Source: Streptomyces sp. ITFR-16 (lineage in GTDB: Bacteria > Actinomycetota > Actinomycetes > Streptomycetales > Streptomycetaceae). From it: 64,000 nt of DNA. Position 1 is the first letter of the stretch. Every line of letters begins with the position of its first letter. A program made the position numbers and the translations under genes. The stretch is from contig NZ_CP134609.1 in the NCBI RefSeq assembly GCF_031844705.1, positions 1,116,001 through 1,180,000 on the forward strand, in the 5' to 3' direction. Shown in pieces: positions 35,213 through 42,918 of this stretch. The notes under the pieces are model-generated. The model ran no database searches and was not told where the DNA came from. It saw nothing but the letters and a program-made list of their open reading frames with translations.

Positions 35213-36273
35213 GGCATCTCCTGTGGGGTTGTGGCCAGGTGGAGTCCGCCTTCGGCGGGCGGGGCGAAGTAGCGCGCCACGTCCGTGCCGGTGACCTCGG
35301 CCAGGGTGGCCGGTGCCCAGTGCGGGCTGCGGTCCTTGTCGATGACCTGGGCGCGGATGCCCTCGGCCAGGTCGTGGGAGGCGAGCGCGGCCGTGGAGAC
35401 GCGGTACTCCTGTTCCAGGACGCGCTCCAGCGGGCCGAGCCGGCGGGCCCGGCGCAGTGCGGTGAGTGTGACCTTGAGGGCGGTGGGCGACCTGGCCGCG
35501 AGTGTGCCGGCCGCCGCTGCGGCCGCGCGCGATCCATGGGCGCGCAGCCGGGCGACGGTCTCCTCGACCGTGTCGGCCCCGTAGCAGGCGTCGATCCAGT
35601 CCCGGTGGTCCGCGAGTTCGCCGGGTGGCGGCTGCTGTACGTACGGGCCGAGGGCGTCGCGTACCGGCTTCGTGGTGAGGTCGGTCAGCAGCCGGGGCAG
35701 GTCGGCGGAGGGGACGAAGTGGTCGGCCAGTCCGCACAGCAGGGCGTCGGCCGCGCCGACGGGCGCCCCGGTCAGCCCGAGGTGGGTGCCGAGTTCGCCG
35801 GGGGCGAGGGCGAGCAGATAGGTGCCGCCGACGTCGGGGACGAAGCCGATGCCGGTCTCCGGCATCGCGACGCGCGAGCGCTCGGTGACGATGCGGACGC
35901 TGCCGTGCGCGGAGACACCGACGCCACCACCCATCACGATGCCGTCCATGACGGCCACATACGGCTTCGGGTAGCGGGCGATCCGGGCGTTGAGCCGGTA
36001 CTCGTCCCGCCAGAAGCCGGCCGACGCGGTGCCGCCGGCGCGGGCGTCCTCGTAGATGGAGCGGATGTCGCCGCCCGCGCACAGTCCGCGCTCACCGGCC
36101 CCCGTGAGGATCACGGTCTCCACGGCCGGGTCGTGCTCCCAGGCGGTCAGCGCCTCGTCGATGCGGCGCACCATGCCGTGGGTGAGGGCGTTGAGCGCCC
36201 GGGGCCGGTTGAGGGTGAGGCGGGCGGCGCGGCCCTCGGTGCGGAGCAGTACGTGTTCCTCGTCGGCGGTCAC
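35206..36273 (-). CDS. 3-hydroxyisobutyryl-CoA hydrolase (enoyl-CoA hydratase/isomerase family)
   Basis: 355 residues, longer than ordinary crotonases. GTG at 36273 overlaps the acyl-CoA dehydrogenase stop (GTGA). Motifs: ERGLCAGGDIRSIYED, VMGGGVGVSAHG, catalytic Glu in AMPETGIGFVPDVGGTY, and the C-terminal extension (about 210-355) with SRSPTALKVTL-like sequence typical of HIBYL-CoA hydrolases. Releases free 3-hydroxyisobutyrate for MmsB. Confidence 0.92.
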   Translation of the reverse strand: MTADEEHVLLRTEGRAARLTLNRPRALNALTHGMVRRIDEALTAWEHDPAVETVILTGAGERGLCAGGDIRSIYEDARAGGTASAGFWRDEYRLNARIARYPKPYVAVMDGIVMGGGVGVSAHGSVRIVTERSRVAMPETGIGFVPDVGGTYLLALAPGELGTHLGLTGAPVGAADALLCGLADHFVPSADLPRLLTDLTTKPVRDALGPYVQQPPPGELADHRDWIDACYGADTVEETVARLRAHGSRAAAAAAGTLAARSPTALKVTLTALRRARRLGPLERVLEQEYRVSTAALASHDLAEGIRAQVIDKDRSPHWAPATLAEVTGTDVARYFAPPAEGGLHLATTPQEMPW

Positions 36274-37427
36274 CGGAACGCCTCCGTCAGGCCGCGGGCC
36301 ACGATGACGCGCATGATCTCGTTGGTTCCTTCCAGGATCTGATGGACCCGCAGGTCACGGACGATCTTCTCGATGCCGTACTCGTTGACGTATCCGTAGC
36401 CCCCGTGGAGCTGCAGGGCCCGGTCGGCGACGGAGTAGCCGGTGTCGGTGGCGAAGCGCTTGGCCATCGCGCACAGCTGCGGGCCCTGGGGGTCCGCCCG
36501 GTCCAGGGCGGTGGCGGCCTGGTGGACCAGGGCGCGGGCGGCGGTGAGTTCGGTCGCCATGTCGGCGAGGCGGAACTGCAGCGCCTGCGCGTCCAGGAGC
36601 CGCGCGCCGAACGCCTCGCGGCCCGCGAGATGCGCGAGGCTCTTACTGAGGGCGCTGCGGGCGCCGCCCAGGGAGCAGGCGGCGATGCCGAGCCGGCCGC
36701 CGTTCAGCCCGCTCATCGCGATCCGGAAGCCGTCGCCCGTCCGGCCGAGCAGCCGGTCCTCGGGCAACCGGACCCCGTCCAGGACCACTTGGCGGGTGGG
36801 CTGGGCGTTCCACCCCATCTTCGCCTCGTTCGGGCCGAACGAGAGCCCGGGGTCGTCCCGGTCCACGAGGAACGCGGAGATCCCGTCGGGGCCCGCTCCC
36901 CCGGTGCGCGCCATGACCAGGTAGAGCTGGGAGGCGCCCGCCCCGGAGATGAACTGCTTCACGCCGGTCAGGACATAGGTGTCGCCGTCGCGGACGGCGC
37001 GGGTGCTGATCGCGGCCGCGTCCGAGCCGGCGCCCGGTTCGGTGAGGCAGTAGCTGGCGAGGTCGTCCATGGCGCACAGCCGGGGCAGCCACCGTGCGCG
37101 CTGGTCCGCGCCGCCGTAGGTGTCGAGCATCCAGGCGACCATGTTGTGGATGGAGAGATAGCCGGCGATGGAGGGGCAGCCGGAGGCCAGGGCCTCGAAG
37201 ACGAGGACACCGTCGGCGCGGGAGAGTCCGCTGCCGCCGGACTCCTCCCGTACGTAGACGCCGCCGAGTCCGAGCCCGGCGGCCTTGCGCAGCACGTCGA
37301 GCGGGAAGTGTTTGTCGCGGTCCCACCGGACGGCATGGGGTGCCAGGTGGTCCTGGGCGAAGTCGAGGGTGGTCTCCACCAGGGCCTGCTGGTCCTCGGT
37401 GAGGGAGGTGAGAGTCATGGCGCTCAT
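36270..37427 (-). CDS. Acyl-CoA dehydrogenase, probably isobutyryl-CoA dehydrogenase
   Basis: 385 residues. The ATG at 37427 overlaps the mmsA stop by four bases (ATGA), favouring MSAMTLTSLTEDQ over the later ATG at 37418. FAD-dependent acyl-CoA dehydrogenase fold with SYCLTEPGAGSDAAAIST, YVLTGVKQFISGAG and LHGGYGYVNEYGIEKIVRDLR near the C-terminus. Oxidises isobutyryl-CoA from valine to methacrylyl-CoA, feeding the hydratase at the operon's end. Substrate assigned by operon context. Confidence 0.92.
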   Translation of the reverse strand: MSAMTLTSLTEDQQALVETTLDFAQDHLAPHAVRWDRDKHFPLDVLRKAAGLGLGGVYVREESGGSGLSRADGVLVFEALASGCPSIAGYLSIHNMVAWMLDTYGGADQRARWLPRLCAMDDLASYCLTEPGAGSDAAAISTRAVRDGDTYVLTGVKQFISGAGASQLYLVMARTGGAGPDGISAFLVDRDDPGLSFGPNEAKMGWNAQPTRQVVLDGVRLPEDRLLGRTGDGFRIAMSGLNGGRLGIAACSLGGARSALSKSLAHLAGREAFGARLLDAQALQFRLADMATELTAARALVHQAATALDRADPQGPQLCAMAKRFATDTGYSVADRALQLHGGYGYVNEYGIEKIVRDLRVHQILEGTNEIMRVIVARGLTEAFR

Positions 37428-38923
37428 CCCATGGTGGGCAGGGTGAAGCTCGCGCCTTCCCTGGCGCCCGAGGGCCAGCGCGAGGTGACGGTCTTGGTGC
37501 GGGTGTAGAAGCGGATGGCGTCCGGGCCGTGCTGGTTCAGGTCGCCGAATCCGGACTGCTTCCAGCCGCCGAAGGTGTGATAGGCGACGGGGACCGGGAT
37601 CGGGACGTTGACGCCGACCATGCCGGTGTCCACCCGGCGGGTGAAGTCGCGGGCGGTGTCGCCGTCCCGGGTGAAGATCGCGACCCCGTTTCCGTACGGG
37701 TGCTCGCTGGGCAGCCGCAGCGCCTCCTCGTAGCCGGCGGCCCGGACGACGCACAGGACGGGGCCGAAGATCTCCTCGCGGTAGATCCGCATCCGCGAGG
37801 TGACGCGGTCGAAGAGGGTCGCCCCGGCGAAGAAGCCGTCCTCGTGCCCAGGGAGGGTGAAGTCCCGCCCGTCCACGACGAGTTCGGCGCCCTCGGTGAC
37901 GCCGATGTCCACATACCGCCGGACCCGCTCGACGGCGTCCCGGCTCACCAGGGGCCCGAAGTCGGCGTCCGGGTCGTCGGAGCGGCCGATCCGGAGGGTG
38001 GCGATGCGCTCCTTGAGCGCGGCGACGAGCCGGTCGGCGGTCTCCTCCCCGACGGGGACGGCGACGGAGATCGCCATGCAGCGCTCGCCGGCGGAGCCGT
38101 ATCCGGCGCCGATCAGGGCGTCGGCGGCCTGGTCGAGGTCGGCGTCCGGCATCACGATCATGTGGTTCTTGGCGCCGCCGAAGCACTGGGCGCGCTTGCC
38201 GTGGGCGGCGGCGGTGGCATAGAGGTGCGCGGCGACGGGGGTGGAGCCGACGAAACCGAGCGCGCCCACCCTCGGGTCCTCCAGGAGTGTGTCGACCGCT
38301 TCCTTGCCGCCGTTGACGACGTTCAGCACGCCGGGCGGCAGACCGGCTTCCAGGAAGAGTTCGGCCAGCCGCAGCGGGACGGACGGGTCGCGCTCCGACG
38401 GCTTGAGGATGAAGGCGTTTCCGCAGGCGAGAGCGGGTGCCGCCTTCCAGAGCGGGATCATCGCGGGGAAGTTGAAGGGGGTGATCCCGGCGACCACACC
38501 GATCGGGGAGCGCAGCGAGTGCACGTCGATGCCGGTGCCGGCGTTGTCCGTGAACTCCCCCTTGAGCAGATGGGGAATCCCGGCGGCGAACTCGACGACT
38601 TCCAGGCCGCGTTGGATGTCCCCGTGCGCGTCGGCGACGGTCTTGCCGTGCTCCGACGACAGCAGGCGCGCCAGGGATTCGCGTTCCGCGTCGACGAGTT
38701 GGAGGAAGCGCAGCAGGACGCGGGCGCGCCGCTGGGGGTTCCACTGCCCCCACTCCCGCTGGGCGGTGACGGCGTCGGCGACGGCCGTCCCGGCGTCGGC
38801 GCGGCCCGCGAGCGGCACACGCGCCTGTACGGAACCGGTGTTGGGGTCGTGGATGTCGCCGAAGAGACCGGACGTACCGGCGGTGTGCTTCCCGCCGATG
38901 AAATGGGTGAGTTCACGGACCAT
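37424..38923 (-). CDS. mmsA: CoA-acylating methylmalonate-semialdehyde dehydrogenase
   Basis: 499 residues, ATG at 38923. Aldehyde dehydrogenase fold with MMSDH hallmarks: LRSPIGVVAGITPFNFPAMI, VGSTPVAAHLY, CFGGAKNHMIVMPDAD (Asn/His in place of the usual general-base Glu) and nucleophile Cys in GSAGERCMAIS (near 285). Converts methylmalonate semialdehyde plus CoA and NAD to propionyl-CoA. First gene of the valine operon. A cobalamin riboswitch lies 240 bases upstream on the same strand, with no better candidate gene between them. Confidence 0.95.
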   Translation of the reverse strand: MVRELTHFIGGKHTAGTSGLFGDIHDPNTGSVQARVPLAGRADAGTAVADAVTAQREWGQWNPQRRARVLLRFLQLVDAERESLARLLSSEHGKTVADAHGDIQRGLEVVEFAAGIPHLLKGEFTDNAGTGIDVHSLRSPIGVVAGITPFNFPAMIPLWKAAPALACGNAFILKPSERDPSVPLRLAELFLEAGLPPGVLNVVNGGKEAVDTLLEDPRVGALGFVGSTPVAAHLYATAAAHGKRAQCFGGAKNHMIVMPDADLDQAADALIGAGYGSAGERCMAISVAVPVGEETADRLVAALKERIATLRIGRSDDPDADFGPLVSRDAVERVRRYVDIGVTEGAELVVDGRDFTLPGHEDGFFAGATLFDRVTSRMRIYREEIFGPVLCVVRAAGYEEALRLPSEHPYGNGVAIFTRDGDTARDFTRRVDTGMVGVNVPIPVPVAYHTFGGWKQSGFGDLNQHGPDAIRFYTRTKTVTSRWPSGAREGASFTLPTMG

Positions 38924-39053
38924 GGGTGCCTGCTCTCGTCAGGTGGGATCCGGGGACGGCACGGCGAGCCGCCGGCCCGCGCGCAGAGAGGCGGGCGCGG
39001 TGCCGGGGAATGCCGTGGGACAGCGGACAGTGGGGCCGGAGGGCCTCGGAGGT

Positions 39054-39128
39054 CTACGGGCGCGCAGGGATGTGCGCGCGCCCCGCCGGATCACCAGGGT
39101 CGTGTGTGTGCGTACGGACCGGTGCCAT
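39054..39128 (-). CDS. Possible 24-codon leader peptide after the cobalamin riboswitch
   Basis: ATG at 39128 is preceded by GAGGATGGAG in the stretch right after the riboswitch's closing helix, so it is the first start codon downstream of the aptamer. It encodes MAPVRTHTHDPGDPAGRAHIP and ends in TAG at 39054, with a His-rich N-terminus. It could be a leader whose translation is gated by the riboswitch, or the remnant of a His-rich cobalt-transport gene. The frame is short and may be chance. Confidence 0.3.
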   Translation of the reverse strand: MAPVRTHTHDPGDPAGRAHIPARP

Positions 39129-39165
39129 GCGTGTCGTCTCCATCCTCGTGGAAAACACGGAACCG

Positions 39166-39313
39166 TCCGCGGCCGGTATCCTGACTCCCGGATCTCCGCG
39201 CGCCGCCCGCCTTCCCGGCAGTACCTCGCCAGTGGCGTGTGGATGGCAGCACACTCCCCGGTCACAGTGGCGGGACCGTGCCGGATTCACACCGGCTTCC
39301 CTGCACCGCGGAC
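39166..39313 (-). ncRNA. Cobalamin riboswitch (aptamer), minus strand
   Basis: Read on the minus strand from 39313: closing helix GTCCGCGG, then GGGAAGCCGGTGTGAATCC, GGCACGGTCCCGCCACTGTG (the conserved core GxxGCCACTG), a variable stem, GGGAAGGCGG, and the B12 box AGTCAGGATACCGGCC at 39186-39171, closed by CCGCGGAC at 39173-39166, which pairs perfectly with the first eight bases. All cobalamin aptamer landmarks are in order. It reads toward mmsA; the convergent orientation relative to cobF means cobF is not its target. Expression platform: the aptamer end lies 38 bases before the first ATG, suggesting translational control. Confidence 0.9.
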
Positions 39314-39435
39314 CTTGTCCCCCGAAGATATAGTTGGACGTCCTACTAAGTCCACCCCGCCACTCGCGACGCGTGGCAGCCGGGGCCCCGCCCCGCGCGG
39401 CCCACCCGGCGCCGGACCGGAAAGGCCGTGTACGC

Positions 39436-39516
39436 ATGCGCATCCGCCCCGAAGCGGACCCGCTCGCCCCGGATCCGCACCGCGCCCTGCGGACGGCCAC
39501 CGGGAGCAGCGCATGA
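39436..39516 (+). CDS. Short frame overlapping the cobF start
   Basis: 26 codons (MRIRPEADPLAPDPHRALRT, then ATGSSA), stop TGA overlapping the cobF ATG as ATGA. AAAGG lies upstream at 12 bases. It could couple translation of cobF as a leader peptide. No family is recognised and it may be chance. Confidence 0.3.
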   Translation: MRIRPEADPLAPDPHRALRTATGSSA

Positions 39517-40304
39517 GTACCGCCGCCCGGCATCTCCTCGTCATCGGGATCGGCGCCGGCGACCCCGACCACCTCACGCTCGGCGCCGTGCGCGCCATGC
39601 GCAGGGCCGATGTCTTCTTCGTACTCGGCAAGGGCCGGGAGAAATCCGCCCTCACCCGGTTGCGGCGGGACGTGCTCGATGAGCATCTCCCGGGGCCGTA
39701 CCGCGTCGTCGAGGCCGAGGACCCCTGGCGCGACCGCCGCCAGGCATCGGACGCGGGATACACCGACGCCGTGCGCGACTGGCGCCGGCGCCGCGCCGAC
39801 CTCTGCGCCCGGCTGATCCGCGAGGAGTTGGCGCCCGGACAGTGCGGGGCGTTCCTGGTGTGGGGCGACCCGTCGCTGTACGACAGTACGCTCGGCATCC
39901 TGGAGGACATCGGGGCCCGCGGGGAGGTGGACTTCACCTGCGAGGTGGTCCCCGGCATCAGCAGCGTCTCCGCCCTCGCCGCCCGCCACCGCATCACCCT
40001 CAACCGGGTCGGCCGCCCCGTCCACATCACCCCGGGGCGACGCCTCGCCGAGGGCCTTCCGCCCGACGACTCCGACATCGTCGTCATGCTCGACGCCCAC
40101 GAGTCCTTCGGGCAGTTGGCGGGCAGCGGCGTCTGGATCCACTGGGGCGCCTACCTCGGCACGCCGGACGAAATCCTGATCGCCGGCCCCCTCGACGAGG
40201 TCGCCGACCGCATCCGGCACACACGCGCCGAGGCCCGCGCCGAACACGGCTGGATCATGGACACCTACCTGCTGCGGCGGCGCCCCGAAGGCCCGGACGC
40301 CTGA
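39513..40304 (+). CDS. cobF: Precorrin-6A synthase (deacetylating)
   Basis: 263 residues from ATG at 39513 (GGGAG upstream). SAM-dependent tetrapyrrole methylase: GIGAGDPDHLTLGAVRAMRRADVFFVLGKG at the N-terminus (in pieces), LVWGDPSLYDST (the GDP loop near 115) and VVPGISSVSALAA (near 150). Sequence DAVRDWRRRRADL and length fit CobF, which methylates C-1 and removes acetate in the aerobic cobalamin pathway. Divergent from a cobalamin riboswitch but not under its control. No other cob genes are in the window. Confidence 0.92.
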   Translation: MSTAARHLLVIGIGAGDPDHLTLGAVRAMRRADVFFVLGKGREKSALTRLRRDVLDEHLPGPYRVVEAEDPWRDRRQASDAGYTDAVRDWRRRRADLCARLIREELAPGQCGAFLVWGDPSLYDSTLGILEDIGARGEVDFTCEVVPGISSVSALAARHRITLNRVGRPVHITPGRRLAEGLPPDDSDIVVMLDAHESFGQLAGSGVWIHWGAYLGTPDEILIAGPLDEVADRIRHTRAEARAEHGWIMDTYLLRRRPEGPDA

Positions 40305-40344
40305 CAGGCCCCACGCCCTTCTCCCCGTCCCGGTGGACACGCGG

Positions 40345-40375
40345 GCGGCCGGTGCCCGCTCGGGGCACCGGCCGC
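40345..40375. terminator. Bidirectional terminator between cobF and sortase
   Basis: Perfect 13-bp stem GCGGCCGGTGCCC (40345-40357) with its complement at 40363-40375 and a five-base loop GCTCG, between the convergent stop codons at 40304 and 40393. Confidence 0.85.
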
Positions 40376-40392
40376 TCCATACCGTTGACGGC

Positions 40393-41067
40393 TCAGACCG
40401 TCTGCTTCTTCAGGGACGTCAGATGGGCGAAGACGACGACATTGGCCGAGTAGCCGTTCTTCTTGTTGAAGCGCCCGCCGCACGTCATGAGCCTGAGTTC
40501 CGGACGGCGGGTGGTCCCGTACACCTTGTCGTCCGGGAACTTGTCCTTCGTGTAGGTCTTGACCTCGTCGACGACGAAGACGGCGGTGACCCGGTCGGCC
40601 CGGGCGACCTTCACCGTGTCACCTCGGTGCAGCGCGTTGAGGTTGAGGAAGATCGCCGGTCCCGTCTCGGTGTCGCGGTGGCCGACGATGAGGGAGGTCC
40701 CCGCCTCACCGGGCGAGGGGCCGTCCTGGTACCAGCCCACCAGCTTCGGCCTGCTCAGCGGTGGGGCGCCGAGATGGCCCTTCTTGTCGAGCCCCAGACC
40801 GGTGACCGGGGCCTCGATGAAGATGGCGGGCACGGTGATCTTCACCGGGCGGGAGCGGGACAGGGGTGCGTGCGGAGCCACCTGCCGGGCCGGCTGGTCG
40901 CCGCCGCCCGCGGCGTCACCGCCGCGGGCGGCGGGCGAGTCCGAGCTCGCCCACACGATGCCGCTCACCAGCGCGGAGAGCACGCCCAGCGTCATCGTGA
41001 GGCGACATGCGCGGCTCGGCCCCCGCCGCCGCCGTCTGCTGCGGCCGTTATGCCTCGTTGCGGGCAC
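40393..41067 (-). CDS. Class F sortase
   Basis: 224 residues from GTG at 41067, overlapping the upstream substrate-like gene by 20 bases. One N-terminal membrane anchor (LTMTLGVLSALVSGIVWASS, about 23-42), a linker, then the sortase barrel (about 75-222): catalytic His in LIVGHRDTETG, Cys in LRLMTCGGRFNKKNGYSAN with Arg a few residues later (TCGGRF). Class F sortases cleave LPXTG-type signals and attach proteins to the wall; their substrates in Streptomyces are poorly known. The upstream gene encodes a plausible partner. Ends in a strong bidirectional terminator. Confidence 0.92.
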   Translation of the reverse strand: MPATRHNGRSRRRRRGPSRACRLTMTLGVLSALVSGIVWASSDSPAARGGDAAGGGDQPARQVAPHAPLSRSRPVKITVPAIFIEAPVTGLGLDKKGHLGAPPLSRPKLVGWYQDGPSPGEAGTSLIVGHRDTETGPAIFLNLNALHRGDTVKVARADRVTAVFVVDEVKTYTKDKFPDDKVYGTTRRPELRLMTCGGRFNKKNGYSANVVVFAHLTSLKKQTV

Positions 41068-41716
41068 GGCGGCGTGCGGCTCGGCGAACCATGATCAGCC
41101 CTGCGGCCCCGGCCGCTCCGGCGGCCAGCGCGGCGGTGGCGCCGACGTTCGAGTCGTTCTCGGAGCTGACGCTGTCCAGGTCCGGCACACCGCCGCCGCC
41201 GGCGGGCACCGCACCCGACGGACGGCTGTAACCGGACTCGGCACCCGAAGCGGACGAGTCACGGCCGCCGTTCTGCGAGCCGCCCGCACCGTTGGCGGGC
41301 TTCGAGCAGTCGACGCGGAAGCTCTTCTGCTTCGGGCCCGCCGGGACGATCCACACCAGCTGGTACGTGCCCTCGGGGAGCAGGTACTCCTGGCTGCGCG
41401 CCGAGCCGTTCACGAGCGGCAGCGTGCTCTGGAGGGTGTCGCCCGGGGGGACGGTCGGAGGCTGCGCGGTGATCGTCCAGGGCACGGCCGGGAACGACTC
41501 GAAGTTGCTGGCGGAGAGGACGAACTTGCAGACCTCGACGCCGTCACCACCGCGAGAGTTCCAGCCGACCGAGCGGATGTCGATGTCGCCGCTGTCGCCG
41601 GGGGCGGCGTAGGCGGTGGACGCGCCGGCCAGGGTGGCTCCGGCGACGGCTACCGCGGCGGCCACGGCGGCACCTGCGCGGACACTGCGGGAACGGACGG
41701 TAGCGGAAATGCGCAT
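41048..41716 (-). CDS. Surface protein with C-terminal membrane anchor, candidate sortase F partner
   Basis: 222 residues from ATG at 41716 (AAGGAG upstream). Signal peptide about 1-38 (GAAVAAAVAVAGATLAGASTAYA-AP), mature beta-rich domain about 40-145 (DIDIRSVGWNSRGGDGVEVCKF, TYQLVWIVPAG, KSFRVDCSK: two Cys), then a Gly/Ser-rich linker (GGSQNGGRDSSASGAESG), and a C-terminal hydrophobic helix AALAAGAAGAAGLIMV ending in RRAARRRARNEA. This is the layout of a wall-sorting signal, but no LPXTG or LAXTG is visible; VPDLD precedes the helix. Co-transcribed with and overlapping the class F sortase gene. Confidence 0.85.
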   Translation of the reverse strand: MRISATVRSRSVRAGAAVAAAVAVAGATLAGASTAYAAPGDSGDIDIRSVGWNSRGGDGVEVCKFVLSASNFESFPAVPWTITAQPPTVPPGDTLQSTLPLVNGSARSQEYLLPEGTYQLVWIVPAGPKQKSFRVDCSKPANGAGGSQNGGRDSSASGAESGYSRPSGAVPAGGGGVPDLDSVSSENDSNVGATAALAAGAAGAAGLIMVRRAARRRARNEA

Positions 41717-42071
41717 GACGAACTCCTTCAAGCCGGGATGATTGTCGTACGAATCAGGCGAACGCCTAAGAGATGCCATGAATCGGCAAATAAAGATCGC
41801 GTAACACTCTGAAAACGTCGCGCAAGTACCCTGAGTAGCCGATAGCACCCCGTAAAGGGGCACTCCAACAGAGGTAGGACAGGACAGGGCAGGACAGGAC
41901 AGGGCGCGGAGCCTTGAGCGGGCGTCAGCTCAGGGCGCGGGGGCGGGTGCCCGGGACGCCTGGGTGCCTGGGGCGCCTGGGGCGCCGCCCCGAAGGCGCC
42001 GCGTCCGCTTCGGTTCGCCGGCGGCGGAACACCGGCCGGACCGGGCCCGACGCTCACTACAGTCCGGACTC
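41717..42071. other. Intergenic region upstream of the surface protein and hydrolase genes
   Basis: 355 bases. The left part (41720-41870) is AT-rich for this genome and should hold the minus-strand promoter for the surface protein/sortase operon; CCCC-GTAAA-GGGG occurs near 41849. The right part has a 15-bp tandem repeat (41876-41905) and GCCTGGG repeats. No gene seen. Confidence 0.65.
41876..41905. repeat. Tandem 15-bp repeat (2 copies)
   Basis: AGGACAGGACAGGGC occurs twice in a row (41876-41890 and 41891-41905), perfect copies, between divergent promoters. Likely replication slippage; no known function. Confidence 0.85.
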
Positions 42072-42809
42072 ATGACGACGATCACGACACGCACGGTCGA
42101 GTACCCGGCCGACGGTTTGACGATGGTCGGGCACCTCGCGCTCCCTGCCGGTGCCGACCGCCGGGCCGCGGTGCTGCTCGGACCCGAGGGCATGGGACTC
42201 GGCGATGTCGAGCGCCGCCGGGCCGACGCTCTCGCCGAACTGGGATATGTGGCGCTGGCCTTCGACCTTCACGGCGGGCGCTATGTGGGCAACCCCGAAG
42301 AAATGCTGGCCCGTTGCCTGCCGCTGCTCGCCGACCCCGACCGGATGCGGGGCATCGGCCACGCGGCACTCGACGTGCTGCGCACCGAACCGCGCACCGA
42401 CCCCGACCGGATCGCCGCCGTCGGCTACGGCACCGGGGGCGCCATCGCACTGGAACTCGGGCGCGACGGCGTCGACTTGCGCGCGATCGGCACCGTCAAC
42501 GCCACCACCACGGGCCGACCGGGCGAGTCGGCGCGCATCCGCTGCCCGGTGTGGGCCGGGGTCGGGTCGGAAGACCCGATCATGCCGCCCGCGCAACGGA
42601 GCGCGTTCACCGCCGAGATGCAGGATGCGGGCGTCGACTGGCGCCTCACGGTCTACGGCGGCGCCCTGCACGCCTTCCACCACCCGCCGGTCGACCACCC
42701 CACGGTCCCCGGCGTCGGCTACCACCCCCAGCACGCGCGGCGAGCCTGGCGCGACGTCGTCGACCTGCTCGCCGAGTGCCTGCCCGTGACGGAGGACCTG
42801 GGGGGATGA
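42072..42809 (+). CDS. Dienelactone hydrolase family protein lacking the usual Cys nucleophile
   Basis: 245 residues from ATG at 42072. Alpha/beta hydrolase fold of the DLH family: AVLLGPEGMGLGDVERRRAD, LGYVALAFDLHGGRY, Asp in GVGSEDPIMPPAQR and His in YGGALHAFHHPPVDHP. The nucleophile elbow, normally G-Y-C-x-G-G, reads VGYGTGG: the codon is GGC where TGC would give Cys. The other triad members are kept. Either a different residue serves, or the protein has a non-hydrolytic role. Stands alone between divergent and convergent genes. Confidence 0.85.
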   Translation: MTTITTRTVEYPADGLTMVGHLALPAGADRRAAVLLGPEGMGLGDVERRRADALAELGYVALAFDLHGGRYVGNPEEMLARCLPLLADPDRMRGIGHAALDVLRTEPRTDPDRIAAVGYGTGGAIALELGRDGVDLRAIGTVNATTTGRPGESARIRCPVWAGVGSEDPIMPPAQRSAFTAEMQDAGVDWRLTVYGGALHAFHHPPVDHPTVPGVGYHPQHARRAWRDVVDLLAECLPVTEDLGG

Positions 42810-42918
42810 CCCGGGGGACACGGACGCGCTCGCGCGGACGGCGGCCCGTGCCCCGGTCCGGCCGGCGGGCGCGCGCGGCGTTGCCCCCGGACCGCCGCGC
42901 GGGTGACGGCTCCGGCCG

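Larger units (their letters stand above)
38924..39512. other. Intergenic region between mmsA and cobF with a minus-strand cobalamin riboswitch
   Basis: 589 bases. Right to left it holds a minus-strand promoter candidate (TATATCT near 39327-39333 read on the minus strand), the riboswitch (39313-39166), a short frame after it (39128-39054), GC-rich hairpin sequence such as CGCGC-AGGGATGT-GCGCG around 39061-39079, and the mmsA ribosome site. On the plus strand the right part is the cobF leader. Confidence 0.8.

Noticed and set aside
34271..36082. A 603-codon frame and the 827-codon frame at 36270-38753, apparent fusions.
   Set aside because: The extra N-termini are shadows of the overlapping HIBYL-CoA hydrolase and mmsA genes; ribosome sites and overlaps define the shorter genes.
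38939..39265. A 108-codon minus-strand frame through the riboswitch.
   Set aside because: It overlaps the aptamer, is Arg/Pro-rich and has no ribosome site or family match.
39166..39313. The riboswitch as the regulator of cobF.
   Set aside because: Sequence landmarks are in order only on the minus strand, which leads away from cobF.
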